Below, piece after piece: positions 1 to 11,706 of a stretch of DNA of 64,000 nucleotides; position 1 is the first letter of the stretch, and every line of letters begins with the position of its first letter. The notes below the pieces were generated by a model. That model saw nothing but the letters and a program-made list of their open reading frames with translations, made no database searches and was not told the origin of the DNA. This DNA comes from Hofstenia miamia. Lineage: Eukaryota; Xenacoelomorpha; Acoela. The stretch lies in contig SCFE01000044.1 of the NCBI GenBank assembly GCA_004352715.1, positions 160,933 through 224,932 on the forward strand, given 5' to 3'. The position numbers were made by a program, and so were the translations under genes.

Positions 1-2938
1 TGTTAGCAGTAAGAAGAAATTGTTCTACAAAATCAAAAGTTAAATATTGCCAATAATCATAATTGCTAATGGCAAATTTGGTTCTGCCATACATACTATA
101 TATAAATGCGGTGATCATTGTTTAGTTTCTTTAGGTTTGGCATGAAATTGTTAGGTGTCCGACAGAATATCACAATGGTGCGAAATAAGGTTAATGTTAA
201 GCCTTCGATAGGCATAAAATGGTGAATTGGGTTGTGGAAGCATTACATATTTTTGGGTCATCAAATTATGCAGTACATTCCACAGCCAATACTATATAAA
301 TTTACTAGACAGGATGATAATGCTTCTGGAATCGGGAATTGACTATATACTTCAGCAAGATTTAAGTAAATCTTAAATATTTGGCAATTGATTTTTTAAA
401 ATATTCAATAGGTTAATTAATTTGCAATTATTGCAATAATTGCAATATCAAATTAATATTGTCAACCCTTGCAGAGATAGAGTTATTTACATATTATGTT
501 GTACAATTGTTATGGGTAGAGGTGTCCGCAGGGTTTTCCAACAGTGGAATATCTCCGCCGTAAGTAACAAAAAGGGGGCAAGCCCTTAAAATTCTTTGGA
601 AATATTGATGAATTCGACACTTAGAAATGCATTTCACCACCTAAATTTGGACTTTCTTAATATTTTTAACGAAAATTTTTTTGTTTAACCAGTCAAAGGA
701 AATTTTGAAAAACTCACTGAAGGACATTCCACAGCTTGCATACGCAAGCATCTCTGTTTTGTTGAGGGAGGGAGAACGTTCCCCCAGTCTCCCCCTCTGG
801 GTATGATGTAATTGCGGACTTTGAACATGGGGCAATGACCTCATTTTAATATAAAATATTTATGTTGGCAAGCAAATTTGTTAGCAGTCTATTGCTTAAA
901 ATATTTTTTTATACATAGATGTCAAATAATTTTCAAAAATCCCATTGAATTAGGATTGTTACAATCTATTGCTTAAATGTAACAATTCAAGTTTTTAGAA
1001 TTACAAACATTTTTATTGCTAAATTTTTACGTAAAAAGTTGAATTGATAAATATTTCTAAAAAAATAATTTTTAAAATATAAATACATGCATTCNCCCCC
1101 CCCTTTGGGTGCGCCACTGCTTCTATGAAACACATATAACTAATCCAATGCTAGTTTTTCTTCAAGACGTCATTGTAAGTAGACCTTTAGCTTCTACCAA
1201 ACACTGGGAGCAATGTTTTCTGTGCAAATTTTCACTTATCAAAATATTAGTTTCATATCTGGCAGTTATTTGCGGGCACTGCTCTATTGAGACGGGTGAT
1301 CCAATTTATTCACTAGCAACGTAAAATTTAAGAATAATAATAAAAAAACTAAGTGATTGCTTAAGTTAATCAACCTAATAATTAAGCTGTTGTATTGATT
1401 TTATTGCAAAGGGAATTACAAAATTCTCAAATTTGAATGTGCGGCATAGTAACAAAGTACAACAATTATGCTCAGATATGCGATGTTGCGTAATTACGTT
1501 GTGGAAACAGTCAACTTCGTTTAACATGAGCTCAAAAATTCTTTTGAACTGATCTCTACATTTTTCTTGTATTGCATATTTCAACAACAAAATTGATTGT
1601 CGTTGAAACAAGAATGGTTTGATTTCGTTGGTCTGTAATGCCATTGGCGCAACATATTGGAGATGAGAATGAGTAATGTAATAAGGTGATCATGTCGTAA
1701 GCAGCTACGTTTTAAATATTTAAAAAAGATAATACTCCTACAAGGCTTTCGATGTCATTTGTAAATGCGTTTTCTACTTTAACCCTGCAATGCATAAATA
1801 ATTTTACTTCCTGGTCTACACGAATAGATCAATTGACATGGCTTAAGAAAGCAAAATCAGGTTTATATAAAATAATTTCTGCAGATAGGCTTTAAACAAG
1901 TTCCACAAGTAATGTCATGCTTTACACGAGGAATATTTGTTACTTTTTTCATAATCCTTGTCAAAAGAAATTGGGAAGATAGAGATGCTTCTAATAATAT
2001 CTAAACACTGAAATTGAATATTCTAAATTGAAATTTAGAAAAGTATATGATATGAATGTAAAATTACCAAAATGTAAATTTTATATTTCAACCTTATAAT
2101 TATATCTTAGACTGTTACGGAATAGTCAGTTTTTTAAAATTCGGCCCATTTTTTCCATTTCTTCGGTCCATGTCCATCTCTGATATATCACATGACAACG
2201 AGTTCTTGGAAGTACTTTCAGTGACTGAGCAGTAATTATCTCAATCAAAGTGGGGTAAAGTTGTCATAACCATTGATTAGTTAGAATATGACTTTTTCCA
2301 CTCCGATACATTCATGTCAATTTTAACTTTCATTCAATTATGGAAATCCTTGAAGTATTAAAAATCTACTTGAACAAAAATTTGATTCCAAAATTTGTCA
2401 AGTTTGCCGCTCATATACTGCGTGAACACTACTGCAGCCCATTTTTGCTGAAGATTGTATCTTTCCTGTCTCCGAACTCCACATGCTTGGATATAGTTAA
2501 AATTGTTAGCTCTTGGATAATCAAGCTCAGGTTTATTGACCTGCTTATACAAAATTGTTAAGCAGTTGTTGTGTTTAAGAAATTCTCGGTAAAGTTTTGT
2601 TGTCTACTGAAAGACCCAATCTGTTTGACCGATGTTACAAAATCTAGGTTGCTAAAGACCACAGACTACAAATAACAAACAGAGTATTGCGTAGGGTCAA
2701 TTTAAGTAACTACGAGGGCGAAACAAATAGATGAATTTTTAATAGCGGTATTATATCCAATTTGAAAAAGTGAGAACATATCAAAACATCTCACTGAGCA
2801 TCTGCCTTGTAATTGGTCATATATAATCAATTTCATTCAAGTTTCTGTATTATTCAGAATTTAAAAAGAGAAACTGCTCTTACAGTCATACAAAACACAT
2901 TATGAGATAAGGTTCAAATAGCATTGAAAAAAGCGAAG
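1..2938. other. Gene-free stretch
   Basis: No gene recognised. The region is AT-rich with short open frames on both strands that have no recognisable domain. Positions 1098-1122 read, on the minus strand, like a hAT-type end (CAGTGGCGCACCC followed by a G run), next to a single n at 1095. Positions about 2140-2185 resemble 18950-19003 and end in an inverted CAGAGATGG, possibly one end of a hAT-type element. The last TRIC exon should lie 3' of 5037 on the minus strand, but I did not find it here. Confidence 0.4.
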
Positions 2939-3070
2939 ATCATTGAGGCTTTGGAAAAGGTTTATGAGGCTGGTGCTACAAAAAAACTAAAGTATACAAA
3001 TAGATTCAGCGATTCAAGGAAGGGAGACGACTTTAAAGACTACTCTTTCTCTGGAAGACCATGGACCTAA
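2939..3070 (+). pseudogene. Decayed mariner-like transposase fragment
   Basis: A 43-codon open stretch ends at TAA 3068. It contains a pattern like the N-terminal helix-turn-helix part of mariner transposases: a basic RF segment, then KGDDFKD, then SGRP, matching the family order of RF, GD, D and SGRP. After the stop, frames with in-frame stops continue to about 3200, so the copy is dead. The match is by motif only; a short chance similarity is possible. Confidence 0.35.
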
Positions 3071-3199
3071 ATAAATAATGAAACATCAAAGCTGCTCAAA
3101 ATTTAGTTAAAATTCGGAGAATAACTGTCACTCCAATAGCTTCTACACTAGACGACAGGTCCCAAAAGCGTTGCAGCTTGATAAAAAATCTTCCAAGTG

Positions 3200-5036
3200 A
3201 TCTTTAACATTATTGAAGAAAATTGAGGTTGATACAAAGCAGATTTTGACAAAAAAATAATGCAATTTTTTCTGAATTGACAGTGTTTTTGTTTTGAAGT
3301 AACTTGTCATTTTTAAAAAATTTTAAAGCAATTTTCAAGAAATATTACAAAAGTTTCCAAGCAATGACTGCCTATTTCTAAAAAATCATTTCAAATCAAG
3401 GTTATGATAAAATCTGACATCTATCAGTCAGTTTTATAAAGTTTTAGAAGCTCGTTGGCTGAAAACCCAATTTGAATTCATCAACGTATTCAATTGTTTA
3501 AGTGAAAGTATCTAAAACAACTTGAAAAGAGACTTACTATCTTCGAAGACGTTAACGTAATCATAATCAATAATGTGGTCAGCGAATTTAATTTCAGGCC
3601 ATATCAAGGGAAAATAAATGATCTGCTGCATAGAATCCCAACTTCAGCGAGCTGCACTGCTGCACAGGCTCGCCTTTGCAATATGAAGGGGAGAAATAGA
3701 GTGTTTTTTCATTAATGGAGATATACTTTCGTAATACATTTTTAAAGAATGACGAAGCACTGTGACCCGAAACAACATGCAGTTAGACCCGAACCCACTT
3801 CCACCTATAAATTGTTTGTAAGATTATATAACAGTTTAGTGTAAAATCCAATATTTAGTGAACATTCATTCTTGTTAATGGAATTTTGAGGTGTAGCTTA
3901 TAAACGGGAGAGGTTAATTTATAAGTAAAAACGCAGCTCTAAGTGGGAGTGACTTCTAAACAAGGCCGGGTTTTAAATAAGAAAATTCGCTAAAAAAATT
4001 TCTTCACAATAACATCTATTTATTGGAACATGGGATTGCAATGTCATCAAAAAATATTTACAGACGTTATAATATTTGTGTGGAACACGTGTTGAATACA
4101 TGTATGAGAACCTTTATAAAAAGGTTGGAAAGGAAAGCGTGAATATGTGCACAAATTCTCAAATTTGGATAATGAAGAAAATTCAACGAAAAATATGAGA
4201 AGGAAGACATGCCAATCATTCAGAACGAATTATTAAAATTTCAAGCGTGGAGAATCATGATTGTCAATCAAGCTACTGCAAAATAGATATAATTTTAACA
4301 GAAATAATATTACTAAAATAATTTTCGTTTGATTTTGAAGTCCCCAGTTGAAAAATCGGTAACTAAACAAAAAATTAACACTAATATCGAATTGACTCAA
4401 AAAAATGTCAAACACAACAGCTGACTTTAATCGGTCTAATGCAAATGTTGAAAGGTAACACCGAAATGAATGCCAAACTGAAAAAATAGTTAAATGAAAA
4501 ATATTTGTAAAACATTTAGAACATGGCTGTTCTAAAACATTTTTTCAATTGTGCTCTAAAAATGGCCACTTGTGTATTGAAAATGGATTTAAAAAAAATG
4601 AAATATAAGGGCTAAATTTTTCTTGTTACGAACAAATTTAGTTCAAGAATAGTTCTTACAAAAAGTATTTTGCGATCCTAATTTGTTTTGCAACTGTTTT
4701 TAAATTGGTCAACAATTACTCCTCAGCAAAGGGTTAAACTCAATATCAAAAACAAAATATTTTATGAATGCTTTCACTAATAATTATCACCACTTATATG
4801 CAGAAAGAAGAAAATTTTTGAAATCAAAGAATACAGAGTTATCTCATTAAAGTACATTCATTAATTTTAATCGCATGACCTGAATTTTTGTAAGTTGCTT
4901 AACTTCAAATTATGCTGCATTAGTGGTCACAATTCAAAATTAAGCAGTGGCTGACAACCAATTAGTTCTGAGTAATAATATAAACTTCAATTGTACTAAA
5001 TTAAAGATTTTTGAAAAATATATAATGTACGCCTAC
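3200..5036. other. Gene-free stretch downstream of TRIC exon 5
   Basis: I see no recognisable domain or element. This is where the 3' end of the minus-strand TRIC gene would continue, but no exon with the family's C-terminal part was recognised. Confidence 0.35.
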
Positions 5037-5154
5037 CTTTAAATACACAAATCCCAAACTAACCATCAAAACTAACTGTGGGTACTCGATTTTAAAGTAT
5101 CCAGATTTACCAAGAGTTAATATGGCTGCTCCAATCACGGTGGACTTTGTATCT
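5037..5154 (-). CDS. TMEM38: TRIC exon 5
   Basis: 118 bp, acceptor ATTTAG, donor GTAGGC. It begins one base before the codons DTKSTVIGAAIL, the equivalent of the family's 'TK..L.GA' helix, and ends with a hydrophobic helix, in phase 0. The following exon was not recognised. Confidence 0.88.
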
Positions 5155-8100
5155 CTAAATTTATCATTCAAGTTTTTAATAGCTCTACAATAATAATGAT
5201 CATATTGTAGATTTAATCGTTTTCCTCTACTTTTTGGAGAGAAAACGTTAAAAAAGTGGATTACCATATGATAACTATTAAATTAATTAAAAAATATCTT
5301 AATAATTAATAAAACGTTGAGATAAAAAAATTACGTACAGTGATGGCGTTAAAAATTCATTAACTTGTGATGAAAATGTACCACGGATTAGTCTGTCTAC
5401 AATCTTCATATAAGAACCTCCAGCACCTAAATTGTGCTCTTCAATATCTTAACAAGAGCACTCAAAATAAAATAAGACATTTGAATATTAGACCTACCTA
5501 ATGTAGTTTCATTTACATGTGATACCGCACACAATTGTTGCAATAGCAACCGAATAATAGCAAACACATGAAATAAAAAATAGATTCAAAATCCTAAGAA
5601 AACCTCTACACAATCTAAAAATAGTTAATAATTTGGCTTTACATAAGATTACTGAACTGAAAACTTGAAATTTAATGCTTAGTATATTTTACCAGTGTAA
5701 ATTATAACAACACGACATACAATCCACACATAGTATGAGAAATAAATTCTATAAAAAATGAATCCCATTAATAAAGTAATCTCTAAATGAAATTAGTTGA
5801 AGTTCTCAACCTACTCGTCATAAGTTTTAGAGACGTATAAGCAAATTTTTGGCGCATAATTTAGCAAAAATTACATTTTCGAAAAAAGTTAAAGCGATTT
5901 TGACCCAGTTGCAAAAGATTGGACTAACGGAAGAGTCAAATTGGAAAAAATTCATGACAAACAAATATTTATTCGAAATTAGGCCGCGTATTTTGAATAA
6001 AATATTTCACATAAAACTGTTTCATAAGATTTGAATGGTATAGAAATAGCTCACCCTTGGCAATGCCTACAACAAACATGACCAGCCAACCACTGGGATA
6101 AAGTGTAGCTGCCAACGAAATCCCAGCCGAAACTTTCCGAGCGCGAGCAATTTCCTTAAATGCTATAACAGGTATTCGAACAAAAAGCGAATCGCACATT
6201 CGGTACACAATATCTTTGGGGCTGTAGAACATCAAGTACCTAAACTAATGCTAATAATTTTAAAAGAAACAAGCTAAATTGTTGGTGAACATCATGAATA
6301 CGTTTTCTATGCATAGAAATATTCGGAAAAAATAAAATCAAACTTGGAAAAATGATGAAATCCGAAGCATTCTGGAAGAAAAAGCGAAGCTGCAGTGTAA
6401 ATAATGCATGTCTTAAAACATACGGTCTGTATAAGAGACTCATATATCTTACGTGGTAAATAGTTACAAAACTCAAAATATCTCAAAAATTGCTGATTTA
6501 AAGTGTATTTGACCACTTTAGTTTTTGATTTTTTATAATTTTCTATGATATACGTATTCTTATATCAAAAATAAATCGATGTTGAAAACCTGAGGGGAGA
6601 TATTGCCCCATGCCCTCCCTCCTAAATAAGCCTCTAGTGAGGTTGATTAATGTTGCCCAAAAATACAAAAATAACGTAGAATGATTGACACCCTCCCATT
6701 TTAAAGTGCTAGGACAAATGCGAAAGTTGTGTATCTTAATACGCACTGGATGAAAATTAACATTGTGTTTCATTGACGAAATTTGAACAACTATTAATCT
6801 GATTGGTTCATAAACACTACATCACAAATCGGTGCCAACAAGAAAATTTAAACATTCATAAAACAGCTCCATCCAAATGAAGTCAGTTTTGTGTACTCAG
6901 CTATTACTCTTTAGTTTAACAAATGCCAATATAATTACAAATCTTATTGATTTAGTGATTACGAAAGATAACAGAATCCTAAAAAATCTGGAGGTCCAAT
7001 GTAAGACGTTGGATAAGATTAAAAACGACTTAAAATTCCTCAATATACAAAAGAAATTACAAAAAATTACGGCACCTGCCTGCAACTACGTGGAGGGTTT
7101 TACTCCAGACAATCCAAGCATGAGGCCCAGGAGATTATTCAATGCAACATGTACTGGATGCACATGTTGGTATCGAGAAAATGTACAAGGTACTTGTCAA
7201 CCAGTTAGCTACATGGTCCCTGTTTTGTATGAAATACCGTGTGACGAAAACGACTATCAATTGGTCGATGGATTCAAAGAGGTGGTCGTGGCCTACGTTT
7301 GCACGAAAAGTTAAGCGTTACAGACATTAATTGAAAAAGCAAGGTAATGTTGCAGCAATCAGTAGGAGTGATATTGAAAATGACAAAATTGTATGTTAAA
7401 ATAAAAAAATTGGTTTTATTTTACAAAAAAATATTTTTCACAAAATTTATATTTCACAAGAAAAATCTATTTATAGGCCACATTTTCAAGTGACACTGTT
7501 TTTAAGCTTTTCTATTTTATTATATACATGAAATAATTTCTATAAATTTTTTCTAACAACCAATATAGTGGAAAATTCCGGAAATTACATAATGAAAGTT
7601 TTCTGAGCTTTATAAAAAGGCTTTGAGCATTCGAAAAATAAAACAAATAAAACTAAAATAATTTTAATTTACAACAAAACGAATGAGCAATACTTGAATT
7701 GCGCTTAAACTTTGATGGCAGAAATCTTGAATGAATTTACTATTAACGCTAGTACAAGAATCACACGCTGTTTCAAATAGGCGTTAAATCATATTAACCA
7801 CTGAAATAACAAATCATTTATTTGAATTAAATACACAACTTTCCTTTATTGCAATTTTGGTAAGGCCGCAAACTGTATATGGAATATTAGTATAATTGAA
7901 AAATATTTCAAACCTCTTAAATTAAAATGTACATGTATATATTAAGAATGATGTAACAAAAAGTTGTAAATATTTTTGTATCTTCTAAAGAATTAAAGCA
8001 ACAAGTTTTAATAAACTATCTTATTTGTTAATCAGTGATAAAAAAATATTTTTTGATTAAATAGTGATTGCGACATAATTAAAAGAATAAGTACCGTTTA

Positions 8101-10369
8101 CAAGAAAATTATATATATATATATATATATATAATTTAAATTTCCATATTTAAAAACAAGCTATAAATCATTATTATACTATCGATATATTGATGATATC
8201 TTTTGCATATTAAAAAACAATAATGAATTTGATGAATTTCTAAAATATATGAACAGCAATTTAATAAGCTCGATCAAATTTACATATGAAACCAAAGACA
8301 AAATAGAATCATGATGGCACATTAAATCGAGGAATACAGGATTATATATTTCCTATGCTTTACAATGCACTAAAACCTATAAAATCAACACCATCAACCA
8401 TGTCAAGAAAATGTTTAAACCATTCCTTCAAACATTATGCAAAGCAGCAAAACGACGATAACTTAAAAAACATATATTGGAGCCCTTATATATATATTGT
8501 AGCGGCGGTCGGTCAGTTCTTTTCGATAACAAACAAGGACTGCTGGGCGACAGTTCTGTCACTGGTACCTGCTTAAATGTTCAATTGTTTAATAACGTTG
8601 GTTTATATTCACAATTTTTGTTACGCATTAGCAATAAAATTTTTGGTTTCGCTTCGATCGGTTGCTCATTCACTTATTCTAAGCTAAATAATCATACGAT
8701 GTCGAGTTAAATTTGTTTCGTTTTGAGGAAGAGCCGGGGGTAGGTCTGAGGGCCGATAAGTGTATTGCACTTGCGATTTTACGTCAGGTTCTTCCATATA
8801 CTAAATGGCATTGCTTATCGTTAAGTTAATTTCAATGGCTGTGATGATGCGTTTCGGCCACAAAGTTCTAGTGAAATTCTGTAATCATGGTTTTGCTAGA
8901 AATTTTTGTCTCACGTGCTCGATGCTATTAATGACAATTCTCTTGCCGTTCGCTAAACTAAATTATTCATGCCACATGGTTAGCGGTTTTCGTAGACTTT
9001 CTCTCTCTCGGTGCTTACATACAGTTGTTTATTACGCCTCGTAATGTAGATGTTACTCGTATTCTAATATTACTTCAACACTAAATCAGTCGATGCTGCA
9101 TGGTGACCCTGACGTGATCTGAACACGCAACCTACGCAACCTTCTGAACCAGGGATTGTTAGATTTTAATCGCGATTAATCGTATGCAAAAAAATGTTGG
9201 CGATAGATTAATCGTAATCGCTGCTGCCAGGAGATTAATAATCGCGATTAATCGTCGATTAATCTACTTCTGATTAAAAATATTCAAAATACAATATATC
9301 AATTGAAAGATATTCAAAATAGAAAATATCAGCTATTATTGTTAATTGAGATTATTTCCTGAAGTCATTTTACTCCACATGTGCTTGTTAGGGTAAAGAA
9401 ATATTTGGATCTCCAAGTTGAAGGGTAATCAGATAGAACATAACCAGCTTTGCTGAACAGTCTCTCAACCTGATTAGAAGTTGGGGTGATAAAATCGAGG
9501 TCCTTATATATAGAATTAGGCGACATCCGACGCTTCCTAATCATTACGCTCTTCTATTTCCGGTGTTAAGGTTTTCTTTTGTAAAACATGACAAGAATAG
9601 TGGCCATAGATAAGATCAAACCGAAAATGACAAGTAACTGAATGCACAAGCATCAACTTAATTGGAATAATCTAGAGTAATCGAGCATGCTGTTTATGAT
9701 TAATATAATCTACTTGACCAGCACTATAGATCAATACATCCTATTAATCTCGATTAATCGCGTTGACGATTAATCATGTTGTATCCCTGTTCTGAACTAA
9801 GCTTTCACTTCATTCCGTGGTAACAGAATGGCAACGGTCGAGACCCCGCGGGCCATGCGATTTCTCTATTACCCACGCAGTTGAAGATGAGAAAAGTCAG
9901 TGTTCATTGGATTCGTGACGGATCTCGGATATTTAGAGACTCAAAATTTGGCATCATAAGGGTCGCGCGGGGGTTGCTGATGGAGCGCTCTCTAACGTTT
10001 CTTCTGCCTTTTAATCTAGTGGAACGAAAAGCCGCCAGGCAAGCAGGGGGCGGCATGTGAACACAGCTGGTGTATGTTAGGGGACAAGTTGTGAATCAGC
10101 GACAGGAGATTGGAGATCTCCTTCTCGGTGGGTTCCTCTCTGGCCAATTGGGTTTACAATGAAAACTCGTAAAGTCTGGCCTGAAGCAGCATGAAACATC
10201 GGCAGGTACCGGTTTTTGGTATCGGCCAGATTACTCGCTTTTCATGTTTAGTTGTTTGTACATATTGTTAATATTTAGTGTATATAAGCCATTAGAGCGT
10301 CTGTAAATAGAGAAATTTAGTACAATTGTGTTCTCTTGTTCATCGCACCTCCGTGCGCCACCCATCCAA

Positions 10370-10414
<45 letters not shown>

Positions 10415-11198
10415 GAGCGCGTCTAACTCCTAGCATATTTAAAAATTTTATTCATAAAATAATTTTTATAAAAAAAACAATTGGCCTCAAATTTATTTGA
10501 ATTAGGAAATTCTCTTCAGAAAGTATCTTGATTAGGGAATATTGCAGTTAAATTCATTAAAAATAATCTAGAGTATCTTGTGATGTAGAAAAAACCAAAG
10601 CAATAGGCAATCCACTTTCCAAACATTTATTATGGAAAACACCTATTATACAAATACAACAATGCATTAAAAGTCTTAGTTATTAGTGCAAAAAATAGAA
10701 CAGGTATGGTGTGCCACACCTAACATGTGTAAGACCTAGAATAGAAAAGAGCTGGAAGAAAAGAATAGTACTGAGAAAGTTCCTTTCATTATGTGGGTTT
10801 TAGGCCATTATTGCTTTTTAAAGGTTGTTTGTATATACTTAATGTTATTAAATAATAATATTAATTGAAATAGGGTCCTGTACTATGTTAAATTCGAATT
10901 TGGTGTAAAGAGCGGACACTTGAAATAATGTACCATAGTACAGAGCGGACAGCCCCTCTTTTCTCCAGGAATATTTGCAAGATGAGGCTGAAACTCAAGT
11001 ATGTTAATAAGTAGACCAAAATCTCCCATATACCAAAGTTTCAGGCTATTCCCTTAATTTTTACAAGATTTATTACGAAATGAAATTGGCCTTTAAAATT
11101 AGTATGGGGAAAGTACAGAGCTGGATGACGCTTTTAGTTCATACCACTCAAGTAAGGGAATTATGGTCTGTCACCGCATTCAAATTGCAGATAACACC

Positions 11199-11237
<39 letters not shown>

Positions 11238-11668
11238 TTTGGTTATGGTATTTGTTTTGCTAAAATTGTTGAGTAGGGTAACGTCATGTAGGGTAACGCA
11301 TTATTTTAGAAGTTTAGACAAGAACAAATTATGTCCTCGTTAGAATTTTTTACACAACATTCAAAATTGTATATTGCAACAATTGAACAAAAATCACTGT
11401 TATTTTCATTTGCATCTCGCAGATTTTTAAAAAAAACATTTGCTTTGTAGAGAACTATGGCAAAACATGTCGTATAGGGTAACACACTTTTGCGTCAAGT
11501 TTTGGTGGCAATGATAATAATAGTCGCTACTTTTAATACGTCAATCAGTATGGCAAACAAATTAAATTGTATTCTGAGCTAAACTGCCAAAAATATGTAA
11601 AATTGAATTATATCAGTTAGTACGAATTACAAATTGTTGTTACGAATGTCATGTAGGGTAACGTGAAA

Positions 11669-11706
<38 letters not shown>

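Noticed and set aside
1375-1644. 89-codon minus-strand frame with an ATG start
   Set aside because: No domain, no flanking gene signals; length is possible by chance in 64 kb on two strands.
473-2185. CAGAGATAG at 473 and CCATCTCTG near 2185 as ends of one hAT element
   Set aside because: Mismatch in the end, no 8-bp target duplication and no transposase between them.
6240-6516. Minus-strand open frames upstream of TRIC exon 3
   Set aside because: They lie in intron 2; the acceptor at 6240 and the phase match to exon 2 at 23761 show that the exon starts at 6239.
9101-9149. Functional tRNA-Trp gene on the minus strand
   Set aside because: Only the 3' portion matches; the anticodon and 5' halves are absent after removing the hAT insertion, and a CCA is encoded, which nuclear animal tRNA genes lack.
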